Shown one piece after another: positions 28,110 to 37,048 of a DNA stretch of 64,000 bases. The stretch lies in contig NZ_BCNB01000001.1 in assembly GCF_001485575.1 (NCBI RefSeq), positions 207,932 through 271,931 on the forward strand, written 5' to 3'. Positions within the stretch are counted from its first letter, which is position 1. Each line of letters starts with the position of its first letter. The translations under genes were made by a program, and so were the position numbers. The stretch comes from Haloarcula sp. CBA1127. Lineage in GTDB: Archaea; Halobacteriota; Halobacteria; Halobacteriales; Haloarculaceae. The notes beneath the pieces are model-generated. The model did not search any database and was not told the DNA's origin. It was given only the letters and a program-made list of their open reading frames with translations.

Positions 28110-28164
28110 ATGAGAGTCAGTGATATTCTCCCAGTACAACTGTGGTCTCTTGAATATTGTCCCA
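28110..28164 (-). repeat. leader sequence shared with the other pglX copy (copy A)
   Basis: The bases upstream of both pglX starts are related. A tctcttgaatattgtccca segment at 28146-28164 matches 35228-35246 at most positions, and lies 37 bases from the ATG here against 38 in the other copy. The stretch next to the start codon also matches. The duplication therefore included the leader; it might hold a ribosome-binding or promoter element. Confidence 0.5.
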
Positions 28165-28183
28165 TCGCGATGGACCAGGACAG

Positions 28184-30376
28184 CTACCCCTGCGTGATGC
28201 TGATGAAATCGAGCACGAACTCCTGTGGGAGCAGGCCACCGTGGTAGAACCGTGCGTCCCCGAGGCCCTGCTTTTTGAACCGCTTGAGCGGGCTCGCAAG
28301 GACGCTGACGTTAGCGTCGAGATACCCCAGTCGGGTGCTGGAGTCGAGTAGCACGCCGGGTGAATCCGCGTCTACGTCCTCGCCGGCAATCCATCGCCGA
28401 CCGGAGTCTGACGCCTCCATCGGCCGTGAGATCTTCTCCGGTGACGCGCTGTCTGGGAGCAGGACGAACCCGTGATCGGTCAGCACGTATGCCTGGTCCC
28501 ACTCTCCCTGTTCGAGCTTCGTACCGATGAACTCCGCGAGCGAGTCGACGCGTCGGGCCAGCATCGCCTCGAGATCGCTGAGTTCCTTCTCGCCGATGTC
28601 GTCGAGGTCGTTTTTGAAGTAGGCGACACGCGTCGACTGCCAGCCGTCCTCCGTGTCGCGAGTGACTGTCCAGCCGTCGCCGTGCAACAGCGAGTTCCGT
28701 CGATTCGTGTTTACCTTTCGGTTGTTTCGAAGGGGCTGTAACTCACCGTCGACCAGCGAGACGTCGAACATCTGGATCTCTCCCGGCGTGAGTGCGGCTT
28801 TCCCGAACTCAGTCTCTGAGGGCAGCGTCCCGAGCCAGACGTCTTCGTCGACGGCGAACTCGGGGGCGTCGGCCGGGAGCGTCGCCACGTAGTCGCGTAA
28901 CTCGTCCGCGAGTCGGCGTGCGAGGTCGAGTCGGAGGGCGTCGATGACAAACAGTGCGACCGTCTGGCCGCTTTCGAGGCCGTCGGATTCCTTCGTGAAG
29001 AACTGATAGGAGTGGTCCTCGTCGACGAACGGAGCGCCGGCCTCGACAGTTTCGGTGACGCGGTCTCCGAGGGCTTCGAGGTACTCGACGTATTCCGACT
29101 GGAGGTGTGTCCGGAGGTCGTCGAGGGTAGCGACGGCAGGATGGTCGGCAGGGAGGTCGGACTCGGGTGCGCCGGCGACGACGAGGTTGAGCATCGCATT
29201 GTCGATCTGCCACGTTCCGTCGTCCGGGTCAGCGTACAGTGAGACAACGTCGTCGGTGGCTCTCTCGTCCCACGTCTCGAGCTGGTGTGCGAGGCGGGCG
29301 ACCTCCGCGGCCTGCTCCCACGTCTGCGTCCACGGACTGTCCGGACCGTAGGCACCGCGGTAGGTGCCACGGAAGTCCTCGCTGCCAAGGAGGGCGTCGT
29401 AGCGCTCCTCCGCGCGCGTGAGACACGCCTCGTAGTCGCCGGCGTCGAAGGATGCGTGCCACGCCTCCCAGAGACGCCGTTCGAGCGCGGCGTCGACGAG
29501 ACAATCCGCGAGTTCCCACGGCTCGTCGACGTCCGCGACGATGTCGGGCCAGGTCGCTTCGCCGAGATAGCGGTCGGCGATGAGACCGGCCGAGGTGGTG
29601 TTGTTCAACAGCGACTTGAGTTCGGGGAGATCGTGATCGCCGGCCGTCTCGGCGCGGAACGCCGTCGGGAACCGTTCGGCATCGACACCAGCGTGGATCA
29701 GCCACTCGGCGACGGCCCACCGACGCGTCGCCGCGACGATCCCCGCGGGTTCGTCCTCGCTGGCGACCGCGTCGACACCCTCGCTGGTCAGCAAGTCCTG
29801 CATCTGCTCGATCGTGTCGGGGCTGTCGTCGATGTCGCCCCAGCCGTTCTCCAGCACGAACGCGACCGGATCGGTGTAGCCGCCGGTGACGATCCGCGTG
29901 CGGAGCTGTTCGAGCGTCGGGAGCTGGCCGCCGGTGAGCTGGTCGTGGAGAATCCGCGCGATCTCGCGGCGCTTTGCGGGGTCGTCCGACCGCGTCGTGG
30001 TTTTCAGCTCCCACGCGTCGAGTTGCCCGCGCTCGAACGCGTGGATGGTGAGGTCTTCGATGCTCATCTCCACCTCGCCGCCCGTGTGCTCGACGTCGCG
30101 GAACCAGTCGAAGTCACCCTCGGTGTCTTCGGGCTCCTTGACGTGTGGGACGTACCAGACCTGTTCGCCGTCGACTGGGTCGGCACGGAGTTCCAGCGGC
30201 GTCTCCTTGGCGACTTTCAGATGCACGCCGAGTTCGTCGCAGGCTTGCTCGATGATGTCTTCGAGGTAGTTCCCGTCGTCCCACCAGAGGACGATGGGGT
30301 CTGCTGATTCGGCCCGGTCGAACTCGCTTCGGATGGTGTCTTTCGCGGCTTCAGGGAGCGTTTGTGTTGCTTGCAT
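28184..30376 (-). CDS. pglZ: BREX phosphatase-domain protein PglZ
   Basis: A 730-aa PglZ, one of the two defining BREX genes. The C-terminal half has the alkaline-phosphatase-superfamily metal sites: F-V-I-D-A-L-R-L-D near residue 480 and V-L-T-D-H-G-F near 633. It closes with H-G-G-L-L-P-Q-E-F. The N-terminal half has no domain I can name. Its ATG lies two bases after the stop of the small membrane protein gene, so translation is probably coupled. PglX-1 starts 74 bases after its stop. Confidence 0.92.
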   Translation of the reverse strand: MQATQTLPEAAKDTIRSEFDRAESADPIVLWWDDGNYLEDIIEQACDELGVHLKVAKETPLELRADPVDGEQVWYVPHVKEPEDTEGDFDWFRDVEHTGGEVEMSIEDLTIHAFERGQLDAWELKTTTRSDDPAKRREIARILHDQLTGGQLPTLEQLRTRIVTGGYTDPVAFVLENGWGDIDDSPDTIEQMQDLLTSEGVDAVASEDEPAGIVAATRRWAVAEWLIHAGVDAERFPTAFRAETAGDHDLPELKSLLNNTTSAGLIADRYLGEATWPDIVADVDEPWELADCLVDAALERRLWEAWHASFDAGDYEACLTRAEERYDALLGSEDFRGTYRGAYGPDSPWTQTWEQAAEVARLAHQLETWDERATDDVVSLYADPDDGTWQIDNAMLNLVVAGAPESDLPADHPAVATLDDLRTHLQSEYVEYLEALGDRVTETVEAGAPFVDEDHSYQFFTKESDGLESGQTVALFVIDALRLDLARRLADELRDYVATLPADAPEFAVDEDVWLGTLPSETEFGKAALTPGEIQMFDVSLVDGELQPLRNNRKVNTNRRNSLLHGDGWTVTRDTEDGWQSTRVAYFKNDLDDIGEKELSDLEAMLARRVDSLAEFIGTKLEQGEWDQAYVLTDHGFVLLPDSASPEKISRPMEASDSGRRWIAGEDVDADSPGVLLDSSTRLGYLDANVSVLASPLKRFKKQGLGDARFYHGGLLPQEFVLDFISITQG

Positions 30377-30378
30377 AG

Positions 30379-30810
30379 TCAGTTGGGACGGAGACCGTCG
30401 AGATACTCGTCTACCGGTGCGTTGGTGTAGTCAAGATAGGCTGCTATCGAGATAGTTGAAACAACAATGAGCAACGTTGTGCCCATGGCGTAGACATTCA
30501 TACGCGACTCTGGGACGTCTGAATTGAAAAATTGCATTGTAATTATGAGTGTAATCCACCCGATGCTAGCCACGATTAGCCAGTAGCCAGTCAGCTTCTC
30601 CGCAAACCGCTCAGGGAGATCATACAGTATGACTGGGACACCGATGAAAAACATCGGGCCAAGAAATCCCCACATCGCGACGGAGTCCCAACTCAGTACC
30701 CCGAGGTACCCGAAAAAGTACGATACAGGGTAGGTAATCGGGAACAGCGATGCTCCGAAGAGCATCGCAAGAATTGCTTTCCCGACCGGGAATTCGACTT
30801 CGTTGCTCAT
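30379..30810 (-). CDS. four-helix membrane protein inside the BREX operon, unknown function
   Basis: A 143-aa protein I do not recognise. Four hydrophobic segments are visible at about residues 10-34, 42-65, 74-95 and 106-127, with short loops and no signal peptide, so it should sit in the cell membrane. It is nine bases from the stop of PglX-2 and two bases from the start of PglZ, so it is translated with them. Its DNA is more AT-rich than PglZ. A membrane part is not among the core BREX genes I know. It could be an effector, an anchor for the complex, or a passenger gene. Confidence 0.75.
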   Translation of the reverse strand: MSNEVEFPVGKAILAMLFGASLFPITYPVSYFFGYLGVLSWDSVAMWGFLGPMFFIGVPVILYDLPERFAEKLTGYWLIVASIGWITLIITMQFFNSDVPESRMNVYAMGTTLLIVVSTISIAAYLDYTNAPVDEYLDGLRPN

Positions 30811-30819
30811 CGTTCTTCC

Positions 30820-33800
30820 TTACAGTACTTTGTCCTCGACAATTTCGGGGACGATACGCTGCTCAGCGAGCGGCGTAATGTTGATCGTGACGCCGTGCTT
30901 GTGATTGGGTTGGTAGCCAGCGGTCGTGACTTCGGAAAGGGCACGATCCTCCCAATCTGAAGGAATCTGCTTGTAGACCGACTGGCAACGATCGTCGATC
31001 TCTTCGGCGAGCGCCTTGAACTCCGCTAACGGTGGCAGTTCGTCCACTTCGTCGACATCTTCATCGTCCGCAATCTGTTGGAGGTACTCTTCGTCGAGGA
31101 CGGATGCGTCGTCGATGCCCGTTGCGAGAGAGGCGAGCAGTTTCTCGTCCTCGGTGAGGGTGTCGAATGGCTCGCCGTCCTCATCGAGAAGGTCGCTCCC
31201 TTCACGCTCGAAGTAGTAGGTCATGAAGAGGATGCCCGTACTGGAGTAATGATCTGAGCCTTTGAGCCGCCAGTTGAAGTAGTCGAAGAGGTCCGCGAGA
31301 TGGGCTTCGACAGGTTCGTCGCTGGGCTTGGCGTACTCCTCGCAGGCGTGTTCCAGTTCCCCAAGAGCGTCCACCCACTCATCACGCCACTCGTCGACCT
31401 TGTCCCAGAAGCCATCGGAGAAGGTGTCTTGGAACCACTCTTCGCCGTTCATCTCTCGGAGTTGTTCGAGGGTTTCGATGCGCTCCGCAGTCTCCTCGCG
31501 GAAGGCGGCGACTTTGGGGGCCAGCTTGTTGAGGCGTTCTCGGTCATCGTCGTCGAATTCGCGCTCGCTGGTGGAACCGAGTTCCTGCATCACTTCTTCG
31601 AGTTCGGCGATCTGTTCGAGTGCGCTCGAACAGAACTCGAATTCATCAGTTGCCTCAGCACGTTCGCTCGTAGAGAGCGACTCGTCGTTCCGACGCTGAT
31701 TCGCCGCCGCTTGGCGGTCGCGGAGGGAAGATTTCCGTGGTTCGAGATAGGTGTTGCTGAGGCGGTCGAATAGGCTGGCATCGAGTTGGTGGTAGTCGAC
31801 GAAGCACGCGAAGCCTTCACCTTTCGCGTCGGCCAGCAGCCGCGCCGTACTGAGCTTCCAGATGATGGGCGTGTTCTCCATCGTGTCGACGTGGTAGGCG
31901 AAGAGGTCGTCCTCAATGAACGACCGGAGGTTGGGGTACGCCTCGTCGGCGGCGGACTTGGCCCCGAGAATATCGTCGACCTCGACGAGGCGGTCTTCGG
32001 CGTGCTCGCCGTACGCGTCCTCGAATCGCTCGACAATGCGGTCGAGAATGTCGTCCTGTTCATCTGTGCCTTCAAGTGGGATGATACCGTCCGATTCCTC
32101 CCGGACAGCTTCCATTGCGAAGTGGTGGACGAGATCTTTTACCTGTTCGCCGAGATTTTCGGGGACTTCGGGAACGGACTCGGGGTCGGGGACTTCGCGA
32201 TGAGCACTCTCTGGGGTTCGTAATGAAATCTCAGTATCAATCTCGTTGCGAGTTTTTTTGGATATATCTAGCTCATCGAATATCAAAGAGTCGATCTTTT
32301 GTGATATATTCTCTATTCGATTTTCACATCGGATCTTTTGCTTCTCGTGGCTCTGAGCTACAGTCGGAATAGACTCACTTGCCTCACCCACAGATCTGCT
32401 TATGTTCATCTCTTCAGCCATGGCGTCTGTGAACGGGTGTTGATAGAAATAATCAGAATCGTCATCTCCGGGTAAAAGCGGCGGACAAATATAATATGGG
32501 CTAGTGGGCTCGTGAATTCGCAAATTCATCATTATCTCATACTGCTTTTTTGCTAATTCGTCAATTTGGTCTATTTGTTCTAAAGACTCTAGCCAAGGAC
32601 TTCCACCAACCACATTGATATTCCATTGCCTTTCAGTTGTTCTAGATAAGAACAGTGCATGGTATAATTTTGAATTAAGTATCGACATCAATTCAAAATT
32701 CGATATGTCAACTTCTGGGAAAAGCATGAAGCTTGCAGTACTGAAGAGGCTACCAGGAGAATATCCAAACCGTCTCCCAGTTCTCTTGATGTGGTTCCAA
32801 TTTAGACCTGATTCCCCATAGAATTCTTGATTTGGTGTTCTTACAGAATCACTAGAACGCTTCAACTCTGTGCCACGGTCACCCCAAATTACGGTTTCGA
32901 TAATTTTTGGAGAAATCCATGCATCTGATCCACCGTAGGAGAAAGGCTCAAAAACCGAATAGTCGGTTACTGTCCACTGAGGGCGTGTAAATCTAGAATA
33001 ATTTGCAGTCACTGCACCTGTAACGGCTTTACAGGCTGATCTTCCATCAATATCTGCCCCTTCTGCATCAATCTTTATTTCTGAGTTGTGAAGATCTCGA
33101 ACCACAGATGGAACTGAGTAACAGATTGGTGTCCTTGGGATTTTACCGAACTCTGTCAACGGAACTTCATAATATCGCTTCACAGCCTCCTCAATCCCAC
33201 AAATAGTTTGTGTAAATGCCTTCTCCTTCTTTGATTTCTCAAGGTCATGGAATCTAAGAAATGTGCCTTCTACTCCTTGCTCTGACTCAGAACGAACTAC
33301 GGTACCAACTGTCGGAACTGTTGCATTATCTAAAATTCCATATCCAAATTCAGAAAGGAATTCAAAATTACCTCGCTCACCTATGAAGTCCTCTCGGAAA
33401 GTGGTAAACCGTCGTTTATTCATAAAAGAACCGGGTATAAGCATTCCAACAAGACCGTTATGTTTCGTGATTTTATCACACACCTCAAAGAAATTCACAT
33501 AGTATTCCGATGGGTATCGATAATTTGACTCAACGTAATTTTGAACCACCTCTGGCATTCTATTTCTCGTCCCATATGGAGGATTCATTAATGCTACGTC
33601 GTATTCTTGAGCCAAAAGATCTATTAGGCGGATGAAACTCCGTAAATCCTGAGCCAGGAACGAATCCTCATCTCGGTGCTGGTCTACCGCTTCACGGAGA
33701 CTGTGGAGAATCTGCCCAAGTGTATGATCCTCACGAGGATCGTCTTCTAGCGTGATCTGGACGCTTTCCTCATCAACTTCGTCCTCAAATAGGTCACCGA

Positions 33801-35190
33801 GCGTCCCGCGCACGTCCAGTAGACTCCCGAGTCCGTGAACTTCCTCGAATGCGTTAAGTATTCGCCGCAATGCATCTTCCACGTCGGACTGACCGTTAGC
33901 TACCTCGTCGAAAACTTCTTCAACGCCTTCAACATGAGCGATTTTTGCGTCGGCACAAACGATACCGAGTTCGGGCATGTCGAACCCTCTCGAGCCCTCG
34001 GCCTCAGCACGTGTACGACCCTTCAGGTAGAGATTGAACGCGGCGAGCTGACAGGCCCGCATGTCCAGATCGACCCCGTACAGGTTGTTCCGCAGAATCT
34101 CATGAGGGATTTCGGCAGGGGCGAGTTCGGTTTCTGCTCGCCAGATTCGCTCCAGCACGTCGAACGCATACAATAGGAAGTGCCCACTCCCGCAAGCTGG
34201 GTCGATGACGCGGATGTCCTCCGGGCCGTCGAATGCCGGTGGTTCGCCTTCTTCCTCGGAAGGAACGAGATAGGTGCAGAAGTCCGCGATGTCCGGCGAC
34301 TGGTCTGGTGAAAGTGGGCGGTTCTTGCGTTCGTCAGGAGAAAGTGAATCTTGTCGCTCGACTGCATCCTGTAGCTCACCCTGGTCTTCGAGATAGAGCT
34401 TCCCCAGCGAATTGTCGGTGAGCATCCGAACGACCCAATGGGGTGTGTAGAACTGGTTCGCCGGAGGCACATCTTCAGCGGCTAACCCATGGTTTTTTCC
34501 TTTTTCTCTGAGATCATCCAATAGCTTGACGTTGTAGTACTCGTAAACCCATCCCAGCACGTCGTCGGCCCGCCAGACTTCATCTGGCACCTTATCAAGC
34601 AGACTGCAGAGGTCTTCGTAGGTGTCGTCGTCAGGGTCGATCAGGCTGTAGGCGGTCGAGCGGTCGAAGAGAATCTCTATTTCATCAGCGAGGTCGTCGC
34701 ACGCGTTCCGATAGGCTTCGAGGACGGCTTCCTCTTCGAGCATGAACTCCTCGGTGACTAGCCGGTCGGCGGCCGGCGTGAGGCCGTCATCGCGGAAGGC
34801 CGTGACCTCGTCGTCGATGAAGTCCCGGACTTCCATGCAACGGAGCGCCGCCAGACGGTTGACAATGGTGTAGCCGACGCCAGTGATATACTGCTCGTGA
34901 GCGTCCTCCCAATCGTGACCATCGGCGGCTTCGAGTTCGATTGCCTCGACCAGGTTTTCCTGCGCCTCGCTCAGGGACGCGTTGTCGTCCTCGCGAGCGT
35001 CAGCAAGGGAGGGCTCGTCGGAGCTTGCTCCGACGGTGTCGGGTTTTTCGTTGAGGCCGTACTCGTCTTCGAGCTGATACCGAACGTTCGCCTCGACGCG
35101 GTCGCGCATCTCGGTAACGACGTCTTCGAGATGCTCGCGTTCTTCCTTGTCGAGTTGCGCCTTGCGGGGGTGGGTAGATTGTCCGTCCAT
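30820..35190 (-). CDS. pglX: BREX adenine-specific DNA methyltransferase PglX, copy 2, with a foreign-looking central region
   Basis: A 1456-aa second PglX. Motif I (D-P-A-C-G-S-G-H-F) is near residue 328 and motif IV (N-P-P-Y-G) near 535. Both the first 350 residues and roughly the last 400 closely follow copy 1, including the shared ending with Y-Q-P-N-H-K-H-G-V and N-I-T-P-L-A-E-Q. The middle, about residues 490-990 (DNA about 32220-33720), is much more divergent and plainly AT-rich, while the flanks are normal haloarchaeal GC-rich sequence. This is the expected target-recognition region, so the gene looks like a mosaic with a replaced specificity domain. It also has an extra acidic insert near residue 55. 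Confidence 0.92.
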   Translation of the reverse strand: MDGQSTHPRKAQLDKEEREHLEDVVTEMRDRVEANVRYQLEDEYGLNEKPDTVGASSDEPSLADAREDDNASLSEAQENLVEAIELEAADGHDWEDAHEQYITGVGYTIVNRLAALRCMEVRDFIDDEVTAFRDDGLTPAADRLVTEEFMLEEEAVLEAYRNACDDLADEIEILFDRSTAYSLIDPDDDTYEDLCSLLDKVPDEVWRADDVLGWVYEYYNVKLLDDLREKGKNHGLAAEDVPPANQFYTPHWVVRMLTDNSLGKLYLEDQGELQDAVERQDSLSPDERKNRPLSPDQSPDIADFCTYLVPSEEEGEPPAFDGPEDIRVIDPACGSGHFLLYAFDVLERIWRAETELAPAEIPHEILRNNLYGVDLDMRACQLAAFNLYLKGRTRAEAEGSRGFDMPELGIVCADAKIAHVEGVEEVFDEVANGQSDVEDALRRILNAFEEVHGLGSLLDVRGTLGDLFEDEVDEESVQITLEDDPREDHTLGQILHSLREAVDQHRDEDSFLAQDLRSFIRLIDLLAQEYDVALMNPPYGTRNRMPEVVQNYVESNYRYPSEYYVNFFEVCDKITKHNGLVGMLIPGSFMNKRRFTTFREDFIGERGNFEFLSEFGYGILDNATVPTVGTVVRSESEQGVEGTFLRFHDLEKSKKEKAFTQTICGIEEAVKRYYEVPLTEFGKIPRTPICYSVPSVVRDLHNSEIKIDAEGADIDGRSACKAVTGAVTANYSRFTRPQWTVTDYSVFEPFSYGGSDAWISPKIIETVIWGDRGTELKRSSDSVRTPNQEFYGESGLNWNHIKRTGRRFGYSPGSLFSTASFMLFPEVDISNFELMSILNSKLYHALFLSRTTERQWNINVVGGSPWLESLEQIDQIDELAKKQYEIMMNLRIHEPTSPYYICPPLLPGDDDSDYFYQHPFTDAMAEEMNISRSVGEASESIPTVAQSHEKQKIRCENRIENISQKIDSLIFDELDISKKTRNEIDTEISLRTPESAHREVPDPESVPEVPENLGEQVKDLVHHFAMEAVREESDGIIPLEGTDEQDDILDRIVERFEDAYGEHAEDRLVEVDDILGAKSAADEAYPNLRSFIEDDLFAYHVDTMENTPIIWKLSTARLLADAKGEGFACFVDYHQLDASLFDRLSNTYLEPRKSSLRDRQAAANQRRNDESLSTSERAEATDEFEFCSSALEQIAELEEVMQELGSTSEREFDDDDRERLNKLAPKVAAFREETAERIETLEQLREMNGEEWFQDTFSDGFWDKVDEWRDEWVDALGELEHACEEYAKPSDEPVEAHLADLFDYFNWRLKGSDHYSSTGILFMTYYFEREGSDLLDEDGEPFDTLTEDEKLLASLATGIDDASVLDEEYLQQIADDEDVDEVDELPPLAEFKALAEEIDDRCQSVYKQIPSDWEDRALSEVTTAGYQPNHKHGVTINITPLAEQRIVPEIVEDKVL

Positions 35191-35246
35191 ACGAGAATCC
35201 GTGATGTTTCAAGCAGAGCCATTGCGATGTCTTGAAGATTGTCCAT
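35191..35246 (-). repeat. leader sequence shared with the other pglX copy (copy B)
   Basis: This is the counterpart of the stretch before copy 1. The best matched part, tgtcttgaagattgtccat, is at 35228-35246, 38 bases before the ATG. The rest of the 136-base gap to the preceding gene holds nothing I recognise. Confidence 0.5.
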
Positions 35247-35326
35247 ATCGGCTACCCCGCTTGCGGAGAGAACATCTCCCACAATACTAGGTATGCGAAA
35301 CAGGTCCATGTTGAGGTGTGAGACTC

Positions 35327-37048
35327 TTAGGCCAGATCCTCGGCACGTTCATTCAGATCAACGAGCCTACGCACTAGCTCTCGAACCGGAAACAGCTCTC
35401 CGTGGTTAGCATCTATCGCCCAGAACTCGACCTCGTTCTGGAACATATTTCCGAACTTCTCGTTGGTCTTCCTGTTGATCGTCTTTAGATTTCGGAGACA
35501 GGTCAGATTCGGAATGATGATATTGATCCTTTTGACGTTCACTCCCTCGTACTTCTCTATTGTCCGATTTATCGTCCGATGGTCAGAACCAAAGAGTGTC
35601 TCGATTTCATAGACTTCCTTTGTCTTTGAATTGTACACGTCTGGTCGGATCTCAGAGTGAGCCCAAGGCTCAGTTTCTGTCTGGACTCGCTCACGCATAT
35701 CGTCCCAAGGGTGATCTCCCGCTGGATCCAGATTCTCCTGTCTGAGGAGGAAATCGACGACGAAGCACTTCAACAAATAATGGAGGTGTGATTCTTCCCC
35801 CTGATTGTGACTGGTGATCTCCTCAATTACACCCTGATCTGGCTCAATTGCCTGCTTGAATTTCTCTTCACCGGCGTGGAATAGCGTATCGAGATCACGC
35901 TGATCAGTTTCCAGATAGACATCGCCCCACGCTAGCCGGACGAGTTCCCGCTTAACATCGTCAGGAAGGTCGCGTACCCGGAGCGGTCGAATATTGACCG
36001 ATTCGCGAACGTCTTTTGTTGAACGCAAGTGCTCATACAGAGCACCAGCAAATTGTTCATCGACAAAGAGCAGGAGATAGCCGAGTGTCTGTGTGAAGAA
36101 CTCGTCGATACGGGAGTGGAGACGCTCCAGGTCGGCATCTCCTTTCTCTTCGATCAATTCTCGTGTGATACCCCCTTCTTCTTCAAGTCTACTGACGAAC
36201 CCGAAGTAGTCACTATCCGAGTCGTCTAGTGATGAAATTCGATTCTGAACCCGAGTGTCCTCCACTGATTCCGCCTCTCCGGGAGTGAACAGATCCGCGA
36301 GTGGACGCCCCCCTACGATTTGCCGAAACTGTTCTCGGCAGAGTGTTTCCAGTGTTTGTCTATATCGCTCGCTCTTTCTCGTCCCTGCCACGATGCAGAC
36401 CGGTGCACCCATGCCGATAGAGCCCGCCGGCATTTTGAAAAGAAGGTCATAGAGATCTGGTGGAGTTTGCAAGCCAGCATCTCCAGCGCCCTCATCAGAA
36501 CCTTCTACAGACGTGTCGGCTTCCTTCCTACTATCCGTTTGTTTCTCTTCAGTCTCCGATACACTCTCGGCCGGTGTATCTACTTCAGTCGACGTTATAT
36601 CGCGATCATCTTCGAGAGGCTCGACTTGCATGAGGTTTCGAGGAGGGAGGCCGACCTCGACGCTTTCGAGGGAGCTGTGAAGCGGTGTGACTGGTTGGAT
36701 CCGTGCTGACTCCCAGATTCGCAGACGGGGTACGGCAGGGTCAATCTCAGGGTGAGTTTCGTCCGAAAAGCTCCCGCCGGTCTCAATCGTAATGGGGGGG
36801 ATATTTAGAGTCTCACGGAGTCCCGGCTTGTGCCGAACTACCGGGAGAGGTTCTGAGGTGATGACGTGTGGCTGAATTTCGAAGGGGAAGCGTTGCGGTT
36901 TCTGCGCATTATCGATCGCTTCTGCAGTGGTCTTCTTGACCCCGACCGAATAGCTTGGCTCAGGAATTGGGTCTGTTACCCCTTCGCGCTGAATTCCATC
37001 CTTTCTCTTCTCGGTACGTTTCGTTCGTTTCGCCGATCTCTTAGTCAT
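35327..37048 (-). CDS. unknown protein with a possible PD-(D/E)XK-like C-terminal domain
   Basis: A 573-aa protein I do not recognise. Residues 1-20 are strongly basic (Lys/Arg-rich), and residues 150-195 form an acidic, low-complexity linker. A conserved-looking core follows from about 200. Near residues 465-485 there is a pattern like a restriction-type nuclease: R-P-D-V-Y, a short turn, then Y-E-I-E-T, where the usual catalytic E-x-K would be E-x-E. It starts eight bases inside the preceding gene, so the two form a translationally coupled pair. The DNA is more AT-rich than the BREX core genes, suggesting separate acquisition. A nuclease role is inference only. Confidence 0.7.
   Translation of the reverse strand: MTKRSAKRTKRTEKRKDGIQREGVTDPIPEPSYSVGVKKTTAEAIDNAQKPQRFPFEIQPHVITSEPLPVVRHKPGLRETLNIPPITIETGGSFSDETHPEIDPAVPRLRIWESARIQPVTPLHSSLESVEVGLPPRNLMQVEPLEDDRDITSTEVDTPAESVSETEEKQTDSRKEADTSVEGSDEGAGDAGLQTPPDLYDLLFKMPAGSIGMGAPVCIVAGTRKSERYRQTLETLCREQFRQIVGGRPLADLFTPGEAESVEDTRVQNRISSLDDSDSDYFGFVSRLEEEGGITRELIEEKGDADLERLHSRIDEFFTQTLGYLLLFVDEQFAGALYEHLRSTKDVRESVNIRPLRVRDLPDDVKRELVRLAWGDVYLETDQRDLDTLFHAGEEKFKQAIEPDQGVIEEITSHNQGEESHLHYLLKCFVVDFLLRQENLDPAGDHPWDDMRERVQTETEPWAHSEIRPDVYNSKTKEVYEIETLFGSDHRTINRTIEKYEGVNVKRINIIIPNLTCLRNLKTINRKTNEKFGNMFQNEVEFWAIDANHGELFPVRELVRRLVDLNERAEDLA

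Noticed and set aside
28110..28139. Earlier ATG for PglX-1 at 28139
   Set aside because: The ten extra residues are not shared with PglX-2, whose N-terminus aligns exactly with the ATG at 28109.
23913..35190. Possible phase-variable type I restriction locus instead of BREX
   Set aside because: There is no HsdR or HsdS; the methyltransferases have PglX length and layout, and PglZ, BrxA, BrxB and BrxC-type ATPases are all present.
34897..35235. Plus-strand frame of 112 codons opposite the 5' end of PglX-2
   Set aside because: It is antisense to a well-conserved methyltransferase N-terminus and has a counterpart opposite PglX-1 only because the genes are duplicated.
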